Shown: piece by piece, positions 16,967-25,387 of the stretch
How the letters are laid out: each line of letters begins with the position of its first letter
Numbering within the stretch: position 1 is the first letter of the stretch
Assembly: GCA_016873635.1 (NCBI GenBank)
Contig: VGWJ01000024.1
Location: 1-39,620 of the forward strand
DNA: 39,620 bases
Direction of reading: 5' to 3'
DNA from: Lentisphaerota bacterium
Lineage (GTDB): Bacteria > Verrucomicrobiota > Kiritimatiellia > UBA8416 > VGWJ01
Made by a program: the position numbers and the translations under genes
Notes under the pieces: model-generated
Told to the model about the DNA's origin: nothing
What the model saw: only the letters and a program-made list of their open reading frames with translations
Databases searched by the model: none

Positions 16967-18313
16967 GTGGCCGGCGAAACACCCGGAAGCGCACCCTACG
17001 AACGCGCGGACGCCGTGGCCGCCGACGGCCTCTGCCTGCGCTGCGGCGTTTGCGGCGGCATGTGTCCGCGCAACGCCATCGCCTTCGGCGCCGACGGCCT
17101 GCCGCGGGTGGGCGACGCCTGCAACCGCTGCGGGCTGTGCGCGCGGGTCTGCCCCGGGTGGGAATTCCCCCTGCGGCGGGAACAGCACGCCGCGCCCCGG
17201 ATTTCCGGCGCCCTTTCCGCCGTCGGCGCGGTCGAAAAGTGCTGCCTGTGCCACGCCACCGACCCGGATGTCCGCACGCGCGGCAGCAGCGGCGGATTCG
17301 TGACGCGGGCGCTGATCTACCTCCTTGAGACGGGGCGGATCGCCGGCGCGCTGGTGGCCGGCGCCGACGACGGCGGCCCGCTCCCGCGGGCGCGCGTGGC
17401 GCGGACCAGGACCGAGATCCTGGACGCGGCCGGATCGCAGTACTGCCTGTTCCCGTGGGGCGCCGTCCTGCGCGAGATCAGAGTCGCCAGAGACGCCGAC
17501 GGGCCGCTGGCCGTCGCGGCCATTCCCTGCCAGGCGCACGGCCTGCGCAAAGCGTCCCGCCTGGCTCCCGACCTCGCGCGCAAGATTGCCTGGACGTTCG
17601 GTCTGTTCTGCTCGATGAACATGGAGCCGGACGTCGTCCGCGCGCTGCCGCGCGCCCGCGGGCTCGCGCCCCGCGCGGCCGGCCGCATTGACTTCCGGGC
17701 CGGCGAATGGCCGGGCGCCGTCCGCGCGCGTACGCCCCCCGGCGGGACCGTGGAGCTGTTCTCCAGGGAAGCGAACGAGGGCTGCCAGGCCGTCTCGCAC
17801 ATGAAGTGGACGCACGGCCAGCCGCGCTGCCTGCTGTGCCCGGATCGATCCAACGCCCTGGCGGATTTCAGCGTCTGCGACCCCTGGATCCGGGACGCCG
17901 AGGGCCGTTTCACGGCGGGAACGGGCGGCCGCGGCGTGGTGCTGTGCCGCACGCCGCGGGCGGCGCAGCTCGTGGAAGAAATGCGCGACGCGGGGGCCGT
18001 CTCCTGCGCGGAAGGCGACGCCGCGGACCTGCTGCCGCTCGAAGGGCCGCGCTGCGAAGCGCAGCGCGCGCAGGCCCTCCGGCGCATCGCGCGGCTGCGG
18101 CGGCGCGGGCGGCCGTATCCGCGCTTTGACCTGCCCCTGCCCGCCGCGCGCGCGCCGGCGCCGGCCGAACTGGCGGCGGATGCGCTGCGCCGCGTTCTGC
18201 GCTTCCGCCCCGCGGGCGCGCTCTTCCTCGCGCTGGCGTTCTCGCCGGCGGGCCAGACCGTGTCCCGCTGGAACGCAGCCCGGAAACGCCGCGCCTGGCG
18301 GAGGACGGCATGA
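16967..18313 (+). CDS. FrhB-like iron-sulfur flavoprotein (coenzyme F420 hydrogenase/dehydrogenase beta-subunit family)
   Basis: The 448-residue protein starts with two ferredoxin motifs, CLRCGVCGGMCP (Cys 23, 26, 29, 33) and CNRCGLCARVCP (Cys 52, 55, 58, 62). Then comes TRGSSGGFVTRALIYLLETG, the N-terminal mark of the FrhB/FdhB family, and a C-terminal FrhB domain with KWTHGQPRCLLCPD. Bacterial homologues are frequent in exopolysaccharide clusters, usually near a polysaccharide pyruvyltransferase, and their reaction is not established. Here no pyruvyltransferase is visible. The GTG at 16967 follows AAGGGGAG and begins two bases after the previous stop. It probably carries out a flavin- and Fe-S-dependent redox step on a sugar or acts in electron supply; this is inference. 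Confidence 0.85.
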   Translation: MAGETPGSAPYERADAVAADGLCLRCGVCGGMCPRNAIAFGADGLPRVGDACNRCGLCARVCPGWEFPLRREQHAAPRISGALSAVGAVEKCCLCHATDPDVRTRGSSGGFVTRALIYLLETGRIAGALVAGADDGGPLPRARVARTRTEILDAAGSQYCLFPWGAVLREIRVARDADGPLAVAAIPCQAHGLRKASRLAPDLARKIAWTFGLFCSMNMEPDVVRALPRARGLAPRAAGRIDFRAGEWPGAVRARTPPGGTVELFSREANEGCQAVSHMKWTHGQPRCLLCPDRSNALADFSVCDPWIRDAEGRFTAGTGGRGVVLCRTPRAAQLVEEMRDAGAVSCAEGDAADLLPLEGPRCEAQRAQALRRIARLRRRGRPYPRFDLPLPAARAPAPAELAADALRRVLRFRPAGALFLALAFSPAGQTVSRWNAARKRRAWRRTA

Positions 18314-19101
18314 GCATCGTGATCGACGCGCATATTCATCTGTACCCGTGCTACCGCCTGCCGGCGGCCCTCGCCGCGCTGCACGCGAATCTGGGACGTC
18401 TGAGCGCCGGCGGCGCGCGCGCGGCAATCTTCGCCGAGCGCTCCGACTGCCGTTTCTTCAGGAACATGCGGGACGGCCGTGCGCCGGTCGCGGGCTGGCA
18501 GCTGACGCCGGCAAACGACCCGGCGGGCGAGGCGCTGGTGGCCGCGTCCGGCGCCGACAGGGTCTTTCTGTTCCCCGGCCGCCAGCTCGCCACGGCCGAA
18601 CGCCTCGAAGTGCTGGCGCTGCTGACCGACGCCGACCTGCCCGACCGCGCTCCGATCGAGGAAACGATCGCCGCCGTGCGCGACGCCGGCGGCCTGCCGG
18701 CGCTGAACTGGGCGCCCGGGAAATGGTGGCTCGCCCGCGGCCGAATCGTCCGCGATCTGCTGCAGCGGAGTTCCCCCGGAAACCTGCTGCTGTGCGACAC
18801 CTCCCTGCGGCCCGGCGCATGGCGCGAGCCGGCGCCGATGCGATGCGCGGCCCGGCGCGGTTTCGCGATCGTCGCCGGATCGGACCCCCTCCCGTTCCCC
18901 GCCCAGGAACGCCTGCTCGGTTCATACGGCACGCTGGCCGAAGCGCCGTTCGACGCGCAGGCGCCGGCCCTGTCAATCCGCCGCGCCCTGACCGGCTTGC
19001 ACGGAGGACTGCGGCGCGGCGGGCGCCGCCGTCCGCTGCCCGACGTGCTCCTGGGCGTGATCAGGAACACGCTTGCGCGGCGCGAAAAAACACGGAATTG
19101 A
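18310..19101 (+). CDS. HxH metal-dependent hydrolase-like protein of glycan clusters
   Basis: The 263-residue protein begins MSIVIDAHIHLYPCY, where DAHIH is the first metal motif of amidohydrolase or PHP-type barrels. Near the C-terminus, VAGSDPLPFPAQERLLGSYG supplies a conserved Asp typical of the last strand. Middle metal ligands are not obvious by eye (APGKWW and LLCDTS are possible strand ends), so activity is uncertain. The ATG overlaps the FrhB-like stop by four bases, indicating a dedicated partnership. A deacylase, sugar lactonase or phosphoesterase role would fit the neighbourhood, but none can be asserted. Confidence 0.65.
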   Translation: MSIVIDAHIHLYPCYRLPAALAALHANLGRLSAGGARAAIFAERSDCRFFRNMRDGRAPVAGWQLTPANDPAGEALVAASGADRVFLFPGRQLATAERLEVLALLTDADLPDRAPIEETIAAVRDAGGLPALNWAPGKWWLARGRIVRDLLQRSSPGNLLLCDTSLRPGAWREPAPMRCAARRGFAIVAGSDPLPFPAQERLLGSYGTLAEAPFDAQAPALSIRRALTGLHGGLRRGGRRRPLPDVLLGVIRNTLARREKTRN

Positions 19102-19104
19102 GAA

Positions 19105-19134
19105 TTGAAAGCTCGGCGCTCAGCCCCCTATACT
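19105..19134 (+). promoter_or_regulatory. Predicted promoter of the GT4 gene
   Basis: TTGAAA (19105-19110) and TATACT (19129-19134) are 18 bases apart; each matches five of six consensus bases. The expected start near 19141 gives a leader of about 68 bases. The glycosyltransferase can thus be expressed independently of the upstream unit. Confidence 0.55.
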
Positions 19135-19208
19135 CCGCCCGACAAGCGGCAACCGTCAACCGAAGCGAACCCGAACACCTTAAGACCGGCGCCCGAGAGA
19201 CCGACCGT

Positions 19209-20408
19209 ATGGCACGCATCCTCTTCCTCTCTCCCCAACCGTTCTACAAGTGGCGCGGGTCGCCGATTCGCGTGGCCTTCACCCTGCAGGCGCTGGCCGA
19301 GCTCGGCCATGAGATCGACCTGCTCACGTTCCCGTTCGGCGCGGACCGCGACATCCCGGGCGTGAGAGTCCTGCGCGTCCCAAACCTGTTTCGCCGGCGC
19401 AGCGTGCCGATCGGACCGTCCTTCTGGAAACTCGCTTACGACTTCCTGCTGCTCGGCGCGGCTCTGCGCCGGGCGCGCAAAGGCCGCTACGATGTGATTC
19501 ACGGCGTTGAGGAGGGCGGGGTCATCGCCCTGCCGGTCGCGCGCCTGGCCGGCGCCGCGCTCGTGACGGAGAAGCACTCCGATCATGCTTCGTACGCCGG
19601 CAGGCCGCTGCGGAATCTCGTGCTGCGCGCCTACGCCGCGACGGAGAAGTGCGCCATGCGCCGCGCCGACGCCGTGATCGGAACCGGACCGGGGCTGGTC
19701 GAGCAGATCAGATCGATCGCGCCCGACCGCCGCGTTCACCTCATACCGGACGCGCCTTCCTCGTTGAGGGAGGCGGACCCGGATCGGACGGCGCGGATCC
19801 GCGCGCGCCTGCTGCGCGGCCGCGACCTGGGGGTCGTGATGTACGTGGGCTCTTTCGCCGTGTACCAGGGCATGGACCTCATGTTCGAGGCCATACCGCG
19901 GACGCTGGAACGCCGCCCCGGGACGCTCTTTGTCGTGGTCGGAGGAACCGACGCGCAGATCGAACAGCGCCGGCGGCAGATGGCCGCGCGGGGCGCGGCC
20001 GGCGCGGTCGAATTCCTGGGCCGGATTGCGCCCGACGAGATGCCCGACTGCCTTGCCGCGGCCGACGTGCTGCTCTCGCCGCGCATCGCCGGCCGCAACA
20101 CGCCGCTGAAGCTGCTGGACTACCTCAAGTCCGGACGCGCCATCGTGGCCTGCGACACCGACGCCAACCGTTCAATCCTGGACGCGGAGAACGCCCTGCT
20201 GGCGCCGCCGCAGCCGGACGCATTCGCCGACGCGATCGCGCGCGCGCTCGGAGACGACGCGCTGCGCGCCCGCCTGGCCGCCAAAGGGCTGGCCATGATC
20301 AGGGACGTTTACAACTACGGCCATCTCAAGAGCCGGCTGGCGGCGTGCTACGCCCCGCTCACGTCCCGCCCGCCCCTTCCCGCCGCGTCGTCTGCTCCCA
20401 GATCTTAG
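19209..20408 (+). CDS. Glycosyltransferase family 4 protein
   Basis: The 399-residue protein has the GT-B fold. MARILFLSPQPFYKWRGSPI at the start is the N-terminal strand and glycine-rich loop of GT4 acceptor domains. The C-terminal donor domain has VVMYVGSFAVYQGMDLMFEA, VEFLGRIAPDEMPDCLAAADVLLSP and TPLKLLDYLKSGRAIVACD, with the usual E/G region changed to NTPLKLLDYL. It transfers a sugar from a nucleotide donor in the cytoplasm. The ATG at 19209 begins directly at the first strand, and a much longer in-frame extension overlaps other genes in the wrong frame. Its end overlaps the convergent GT2 gene by 50 bases. Confidence 0.88.
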   Translation: MARILFLSPQPFYKWRGSPIRVAFTLQALAELGHEIDLLTFPFGADRDIPGVRVLRVPNLFRRRSVPIGPSFWKLAYDFLLLGAALRRARKGRYDVIHGVEEGGVIALPVARLAGAALVTEKHSDHASYAGRPLRNLVLRAYAATEKCAMRRADAVIGTGPGLVEQIRSIAPDRRVHLIPDAPSSLREADPDRTARIRARLLRGRDLGVVMYVGSFAVYQGMDLMFEAIPRTLERRPGTLFVVVGGTDAQIEQRRRQMAARGAAGAVEFLGRIAPDEMPDCLAAADVLLSPRIAGRNTPLKLLDYLKSGRAIVACDTDANRSILDAENALLAPPQPDAFADAIARALGDDALRARLAAKGLAMIRDVYNYGHLKSRLAACYAPLTSRPPLPAASSAPRS

Positions 20409-21135
20409 CGTACTTCATGTACACCGCGTAGGCGGAAGTGAGCGCGATCGTCAGGCCGCGCAGGCCGTCCAGAAAGCCGCCGCGCAGCACGTAGCCGCGG
20501 AAAAAGCGCCAGGCCGGGCGGAACAGCAGGTCCGAGCGGCGGAAGCGCCGCCCGTCCTCGATCCAGCTCGACGCGCCGATGCTTGAGAAGCGGTTGAGGC
20601 TGTCGATCTGCGCCTTGAGATCCTCGTAGCTGTAGTGGAACAGCGGCGCCGAGAAATCGCGGACCGGGCCGCCCACGACGATGGTATCGTGCGGCTCGCG
20701 TCCGGCGCAGACCGCCTCGCGGTTGCGGAACAGGCGCAGTTTGACGTCCGGATACCAGTCCCCGTGCCGGATCCAGCGCCCCATGTAGAAGGCCAGGCGC
20801 GGCATGCGGTAGCCGGCCGCATCCGGCTCGCGCGGCCCGTCGAACTCGCGCGTGATCTGCTCGCGCAGCGCCGGCGAGACTTCCTCGTCGGCGTCTATGA
20901 GCAGCACCCACTCGTGCGAGGCGAGGTCCTTGACAAGGTTCTTCTGCCGCACGTATCCCAGCCAGCGGTGCCGGAACACCAGGTCCGTGTATTCGCGGCA
21001 GATCTCCGCCGTGCGGTCCGTGCTGAAGCTGTCCACGACCACGATCTCGTCGAGCCATGCCACGCTCTCCAGGCAGCGCCGGATGTTGGGTTCCTCGTTT
21101 CCGGCCGTGATGCAGGCTGATATCTTCGTTCGCAT
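20359..21135 (-). CDS. Glycosyltransferase family 2 protein (LPS core-type)
   Basis: The 258-residue GT-A enzyme begins KISACITAGNEEPNIRRCLE and continues WLDEIVVVDSFSTDRTAEIC, with the metal-binding motif LLIDADEEVS (DxD). It then has a WYPDVKLRLFRN segment and an HYSYEDLKAQIDSLNRFS segment, typical of the family containing WaaE/KdtX beta-glucosyltransferases of LPS cores. The ATG at 21135 starts at the fold; the upstream in-frame reading belongs to no known protein. It is co-directional with the membrane protein 44 bases upstream. The last 50 bases run tail to tail into the GT4 gene. Confidence 0.88.
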   Translation of the reverse strand: MRTKISACITAGNEEPNIRRCLESVAWLDEIVVVDSFSTDRTAEICREYTDLVFRHRWLGYVRQKNLVKDLASHEWVLLIDADEEVSPALREQITREFDGPREPDAAGYRMPRLAFYMGRWIRHGDWYPDVKLRLFRNREAVCAGREPHDTIVVGGPVRDFSAPLFHYSYEDLKAQIDSLNRFSSIGASSWIEDGRRFRRSDLLFRPAWRFFRGYVLRGGFLDGLRGLTIALTSAYAVYMKYAKIWEQTTRREGAGGT

Positions 21136-21179
21136 GCGCTTCCTGAAGTACTGACCACGAGACGCGCCCAGAAGCGGGA

Positions 21180-22949
21180 CTAGCGTACAGATTCCGTTCC
21201 CTCCGAGGCAAGCAGATCGAACACGCAATCGGTTCCGAAACGGGCCGCGAGCGCGGCGCGGCCCGCGCAGGCGGCGCGCATCTCCCGGTCGCAGCGGTGC
21301 GCCAGCACGTAGCGGATCCCCAGCTCCCGCATGCGCGCCAGCGCGGCGGCCGACGGGAACCCGGCCATGATTCGCGCGTCCTCGTAGTAGCCGCGCGGCG
21401 CATAGCCGCTGTAGCCGTTGAAGAGCGGTTTCCAGTAGCGCGTCGACTGGAACGTGAAGACCGCGTCGCGCGCGGCCCCGGCCGGCCCGTCGGGCAGCGG
21501 CAGCTCGACCACCGGCCCGTCGGGCGCCGCGGCGAGCCAGTCGTAGACCGGCCGCCGCCCGGGCAGGTACTGCATGCGGCGCGGGCGCGACCAGAACTCC
21601 GCGATCACGCCGGCGGCGAAGAGCGCGCACAGCGCGGCGCGCGCGGCGGGCCGCCGCATGCGGCGGCTGAGCGCGGCGACGTTCAGCGCGGCCGCCGCCG
21701 CCAGCAACGGCGCCACCACGCCGGCGAACCGCGCCGGCACGCGCATCCCGTCGTAGCCGGGCACCCAGCGGTGGAAGAAACCGTAAAGCCCCGCCCGCGG
21801 CCCGAACGACATCCATACGCCAAAGGCGGCCGCGCACAGGAACGCCGCCGCCCAGCCCGGGCGCATCCGCCGCCGTCCCGCGCCCCGCACCGCCGCCGCC
21901 AGACGGCGCAGCGCGGGCAGCAGGGCGGCCAGCGCCACCAGCGCGCCCGGACAGAGCTGGTTCTCGGCTCGGCTGCCGCGCGCGAAACGGCCGAACCACG
22001 CGTTCTGAGCGTTGTATGCCGCGTAGTCGCGCGGCGCGGCGCCGTAGCCTTCCAGTATCTCCGCCGCGCGCGTCATGCCCTGCTCGCCGCGCGCGATCAT
22101 GTAGGGCCGCGCGAAAGGCAGAACGATGACCGCCAGCGCCGCCCAGAACGCCGCGAGTTCGACCGCGGCCGCGCGCCGTCGCGCGGCCGCCGTGCGCCCC
22201 AGGCCGAAGGCCTGCAGCAGCGCCAGCACGGGCGCGGCGAACATGAAGTAGTACATGTTGGACAGGAACTGCCACTGCATCGCCACGCAGGCGGCTCCCA
22301 GGCGCGTCCGCCGCGCGGCGGCCCCGCGGAAGCGGCGGAAATACAGCACCGTGAAAAGGAAGGCCAGAACCATCCACTGCCCATGCTGGATCTGCATGTG
22401 CCCCCCGTGGGCCAGCCGGAAAGGCCCGCAGGCAACCGCCGCCCCCAGCGCGATGCCCAGCAGGTGCGAACGGGTCAGCGCGCGGCCCAGCAGGTAGCCG
22501 GCCGCCGCGGAAAGCAGGCATCCCAGCAGGAACGCCAGGTTGTAGAGGAGCACCGGATTGTCGGTGAAAGCCGCCGCGGGCGCCACCAGCAGGCTGGGCA
22601 CGATCAGGTTCTCGCTGTAGGCCAGGGTGTATTTGTGCGGATAGAAGATATTGGCGTGCCACAGGGACAGGGGCGCGGTCCGCAAGGCATGCAGATTCCA
22701 GGACACGATCCAGGCGTTCAAGAGCGGATCGCCGGCGTTGTCCACCCGGTCGGCCAGACGGGCGACCACGCCGCGCTGGAACCACAGCACGATCGCCGCC
22801 AGCGCGCACGCGGCCGCCGCCGTGCGCAGCAGGCGCCGAAACGCGCGGCCCTTCCGGCCGGAATGCCGGCGCGCCGCCCCGCCTTGTGTGCTGTCGCGCA
22901 AGTCCCTTGGCACAAACCCCTCGCGAGCCGAAAGGCACAGACCGTGCAT
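21180..22949 (-). CDS. GT-C-like multi-pass membrane glycosyltransferase or related protein
   Basis: The 589-residue protein has about a dozen hydrophobic segments and a soluble C-terminal part, including PVVELPLPDGP and an ELGIRYVLAHRC stretch that is common in such families. NAGDPLLNAWIVSWNLHAL in the first outer loop holds an acidic site like those of GT-C enzymes that use lipid-linked sugar donors, but the exact subfamily is not recognised. The start is uncertain: ATG 22949 gives a long basic leader, and GTG 22913 is an alternative shortening it by 12 residues. It is divergent from the murC/murB gene and upstream of a GT2 gene, which supports a glycan role. Confidence 0.7.
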   Translation of the reverse strand: MHGLCLSAREGFVPRDLRDSTQGGAARRHSGRKGRAFRRLLRTAAAACALAAIVLWFQRGVVARLADRVDNAGDPLLNAWIVSWNLHALRTAPLSLWHANIFYPHKYTLAYSENLIVPSLLVAPAAAFTDNPVLLYNLAFLLGCLLSAAAGYLLGRALTRSHLLGIALGAAVACGPFRLAHGGHMQIQHGQWMVLAFLFTVLYFRRFRGAAARRTRLGAACVAMQWQFLSNMYYFMFAAPVLALLQAFGLGRTAAARRRAAAVELAAFWAALAVIVLPFARPYMIARGEQGMTRAAEILEGYGAAPRDYAAYNAQNAWFGRFARGSRAENQLCPGALVALAALLPALRRLAAAVRGAGRRRMRPGWAAAFLCAAAFGVWMSFGPRAGLYGFFHRWVPGYDGMRVPARFAGVVAPLLAAAAALNVAALSRRMRRPAARAALCALFAAGVIAEFWSRPRRMQYLPGRRPVYDWLAAAPDGPVVELPLPDGPAGAARDAVFTFQSTRYWKPLFNGYSGYAPRGYYEDARIMAGFPSAAALARMRELGIRYVLAHRCDREMRAACAGRAALAARFGTDCVFDLLASEGTESVR

Positions 22950-23065
22950 GCACCTACCGCGGCCTCAGAGTACCCCGAAAACCGCCGCGCTTCCAGCAAG
23001 CAGTTTGCGCGCGGCCGGATATCTGTGTTGCGGCGCGGCCCGCCTTCGGCTATGCAGGGGCCGCC

Positions 23066-25387
23066 ATGCAACGCGTGCCCGACAGCGTTATCGACGCCGT
23101 GATCCGCGAGGGCGGCGCCGTGCACATGCTGGGCGTCTGCGGCGTGGGCATGGCCGGGCTGGCCGTGCTGCTCGCGGCGCGCGGCTGCCGGGTTACGGGC
23201 TGCGACGCGCACGCCGCGGAACTCGGCGCCTGGCTCACGCAGCGCGGCATTGCCGTATCCGACGGACACGACGCGGCCCACGTCGCCCCGGGCCTGCGCC
23301 TGGTGGTGCGCACGCCGGCCGTGCCGCCCGACGCGCCCGAATGCCGCGCGGCCGCGGCGCTGGGCATTCCGCTGGCGGTGCGCGGCGCGGTTCTGCCGCG
23401 CCTGCTTCCCGGACGCGCCTCGGTCGCCGTGGCCGGCTCGCACGGCAAGACCACCACGACCTGCTTCACGGTGCAGGCCCTGCGCGCCCTGGGCCGCGAT
23501 CCGGCCTGGTGCGCGGGCGGCTTCAGCGACGCCCTGGGCGGGGTGGGCGGGCCCGGCGCGGAGGGCTCCGGTCTGCTGGTCGTGGAGGCCGACGAAAGCG
23601 ACGGCACGCTGGCGCTGTACGCGCCGGATATCGCCGTGATCACCAACGTCGAGCCCGATCACATGGAGCACTTCGAGACGCGCGAAAACCTCCATGCCTG
23701 TTTCCGGACGTTCGCCGCCGGCGCCGGACGCGCGGTCTACTGCGCCGATCATCCCGGCGCCGCGGAGGTGTGCCGCGGCCTGCGCGACGCCGTTTCCTTC
23801 GGCTTCGGCGACGGCGCGCGGGTGCGCGCGACGGCGCGCGCGGCGGGCCCGGACGGAACGGCGCTTCGCGTCGCGTTCGGCGGAAGCGCAACCGTCGATC
23901 TCGCGCTCCCGGCCCCCGGCCGCCATAACGCGCTCAACGCCCTGGCGGCCGCCGCGGCCCTGCACGCGCTGGGTCACGCGCCCGCGGAGATCGCGGCCGC
24001 GCTGGCCGGCGTTTCCCTGCCCCGGCGCCGCTTCGAGCGCGTCGCCGCGCCCGGCGGCATCACGGTGGTCTCCGACTACGCGCACCATCCCTCGGAGATC
24101 GCGGCCCTGGTCGCCGCGGCGCGCGCCATCGAAGCGCGGCGCCGCCTGGCCGTGTTCCAGCCGCACCGCTACACGCGCACGCTTCTGCTCGGGGCGGAGT
24201 TTCCCGCGGCCTTCGCCGGCGTCGACCGCGTCGTGCTCGCGCCCGTGTACGCGGCGTCGGAAACGCCGTTGCCGGGCGGCGGCACGTGGGATCTGTACGC
24301 GCACTTCCGGACGGGCATGCGCGCGGCGGTCGCGGCGGCGGAGTCGCTGGACGAGATCCGCGATTACCTGCGGCGCGAGCTCGCCGCGGGCGACCTGCTC
24401 CTGGTCGCGGGCGCGGGCAGCGTCGAGCGCGTGGCGCAATGGGCGGCGGCGGACGCCGCCGCCCGGCGGGCGGAGGACGCGGCCGGCCGCCTCGGCGCCC
24501 TGCGCCGCGCGGTTCCGTCCTCGCGCCTGCGGGCGCGCGAGCCGCTGGCCGCGCACACCTCCTTCGGCGTGGGCGGCGAGGCGGAGCTGTGGTGCGACGT
24601 CGCGTCGGCCGCCGACCTGCGCGCCCTGCTGGCGTGGGCGCGCGCGCACGCGGCCCCCTTCCGCGTGCTGGGCGGCGGCACGAACGTCCTGGCCGGCGAC
24701 CTGGGCGCGCCGGGCGTGACCGCGCGGCTGCGCGGCGAGGAGTTCCGGCGCATCGCGGCGGACGGCGGCGGCGTGGAGGCCGGGGCGGGCGCGCCCCTGC
24801 GCGACCTGCTCGACCGGGCGCAGGGCGCGGGATGGTCGGGCCTGGAGAGCCTGGAAGGAATCCCGGGCACCGTCGGCGGCGCGCTGCGCATGAACGCCGG
24901 AACGCGCGAAGGCGCGATCGGCGACCGCGTGGCCTGGATTCGCTGTTTGAGCCGCGACGGCGGCGAGTGTACGATCGCCGGCGACGAACTGGGGTTCGGC
25001 TACCGGCGCTGCGACGCGCTGCGCGACCGGATCGCGCTGGCGGCGGGCTTCAGACTCGAGCGGGCCGACGCCGCGCGCATCGCGGCGCGCCGCGGCGCGG
25101 CGGCGGCGCGGCGCAAGTGGATGAAGGGCCTGCGCTGCGCGGGATCGGTGTTCAGGAATCCGCCGGGGCTGTTCGCGGGACGCCTGATCGAAGAGGCGGG
25201 CCTGAAGGGCCGCGCCCTGGGCGGCGCCGCGATCTCGCCGCTGCACGCCAACGTCATCGTGACCGGCCCGGGCGCAACCGCGTCGGACGTGCGGGCCCTG
25301 ATGGAGCTGGCCCGCGAGGCCGTGCGGCGCCGGCACGGCGTGGAGCTCGAGAACGAGATCGTGCTGCTGGGATGGGAAGGCGCATGA
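23066..25387 (+). CDS. murC/murB: Bifunctional UDP-N-acetylmuramate-L-alanine ligase / UDP-N-acetylenolpyruvoylglucosamine reductase
   Basis: The 773-residue fusion joins two peptidoglycan enzymes. MurC (about 1-460) has the N-terminal GVCGVGMAGLA motif, ATP loop AGSHGKTTTT (123-132), EADESDG (174-180), TNVEPDHMEHF and SDYAHHPSEI (336-345). After a short Ala/Arg-rich linker (about 461-485), MurB has HTSFGVGGEAEL, FRVLGGGTNVL, LESLEGIPGTVGGALRMNAG and GSVFRNP with the catalytic-type Ser 694. It reduces enolpyruvyl-GlcNAc and then adds L-Ala. ATG 23066 follows AGGGG and begins at the Rossmann domain; a longer reading to 22886 is unlike the family. It overlaps ddl by four bases. Fusing two consecutive cytoplasmic steps may help channel substrate. 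Confidence 0.93.
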   Translation: MQRVPDSVIDAVIREGGAVHMLGVCGVGMAGLAVLLAARGCRVTGCDAHAAELGAWLTQRGIAVSDGHDAAHVAPGLRLVVRTPAVPPDAPECRAAAALGIPLAVRGAVLPRLLPGRASVAVAGSHGKTTTTCFTVQALRALGRDPAWCAGGFSDALGGVGGPGAEGSGLLVVEADESDGTLALYAPDIAVITNVEPDHMEHFETRENLHACFRTFAAGAGRAVYCADHPGAAEVCRGLRDAVSFGFGDGARVRATARAAGPDGTALRVAFGGSATVDLALPAPGRHNALNALAAAAALHALGHAPAEIAAALAGVSLPRRRFERVAAPGGITVVSDYAHHPSEIAALVAAARAIEARRRLAVFQPHRYTRTLLLGAEFPAAFAGVDRVVLAPVYAASETPLPGGGTWDLYAHFRTGMRAAVAAAESLDEIRDYLRRELAAGDLLLVAGAGSVERVAQWAAADAAARRAEDAAGRLGALRRAVPSSRLRAREPLAAHTSFGVGGEAELWCDVASAADLRALLAWARAHAAPFRVLGGGTNVLAGDLGAPGVTARLRGEEFRRIAADGGGVEAGAGAPLRDLLDRAQGAGWSGLESLEGIPGTVGGALRMNAGTREGAIGDRVAWIRCLSRDGGECTIAGDELGFGYRRCDALRDRIALAAGFRLERADAARIAARRGAAAARRKWMKGLRCAGSVFRNPPGLFAGRLIEEAGLKGRALGGAAISPLHANVIVTGPGATASDVRALMELAREAVRRRHGVELENEIVLLGWEGA

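Noticed and set aside
18126..19208. N-terminal extension of the GT4 gene
   Set aside because: It overlaps the FrhB-like and HxH genes in a different frame; the GT fold and promoter support the start at 19209.
20359..22953. Single 864-codon frame fusing GT2 with upstream sequence
   Set aside because: Only the last 258 codons have glycosyltransferase motifs; the rest overlaps the GT-C-like membrane protein in another frame and lacks homologous character.
22718..25336. 872-codon minus-strand frame opposite murC/murB
   Set aside because: Shadow of a clear fusion enzyme; repetitive composition with no motifs.
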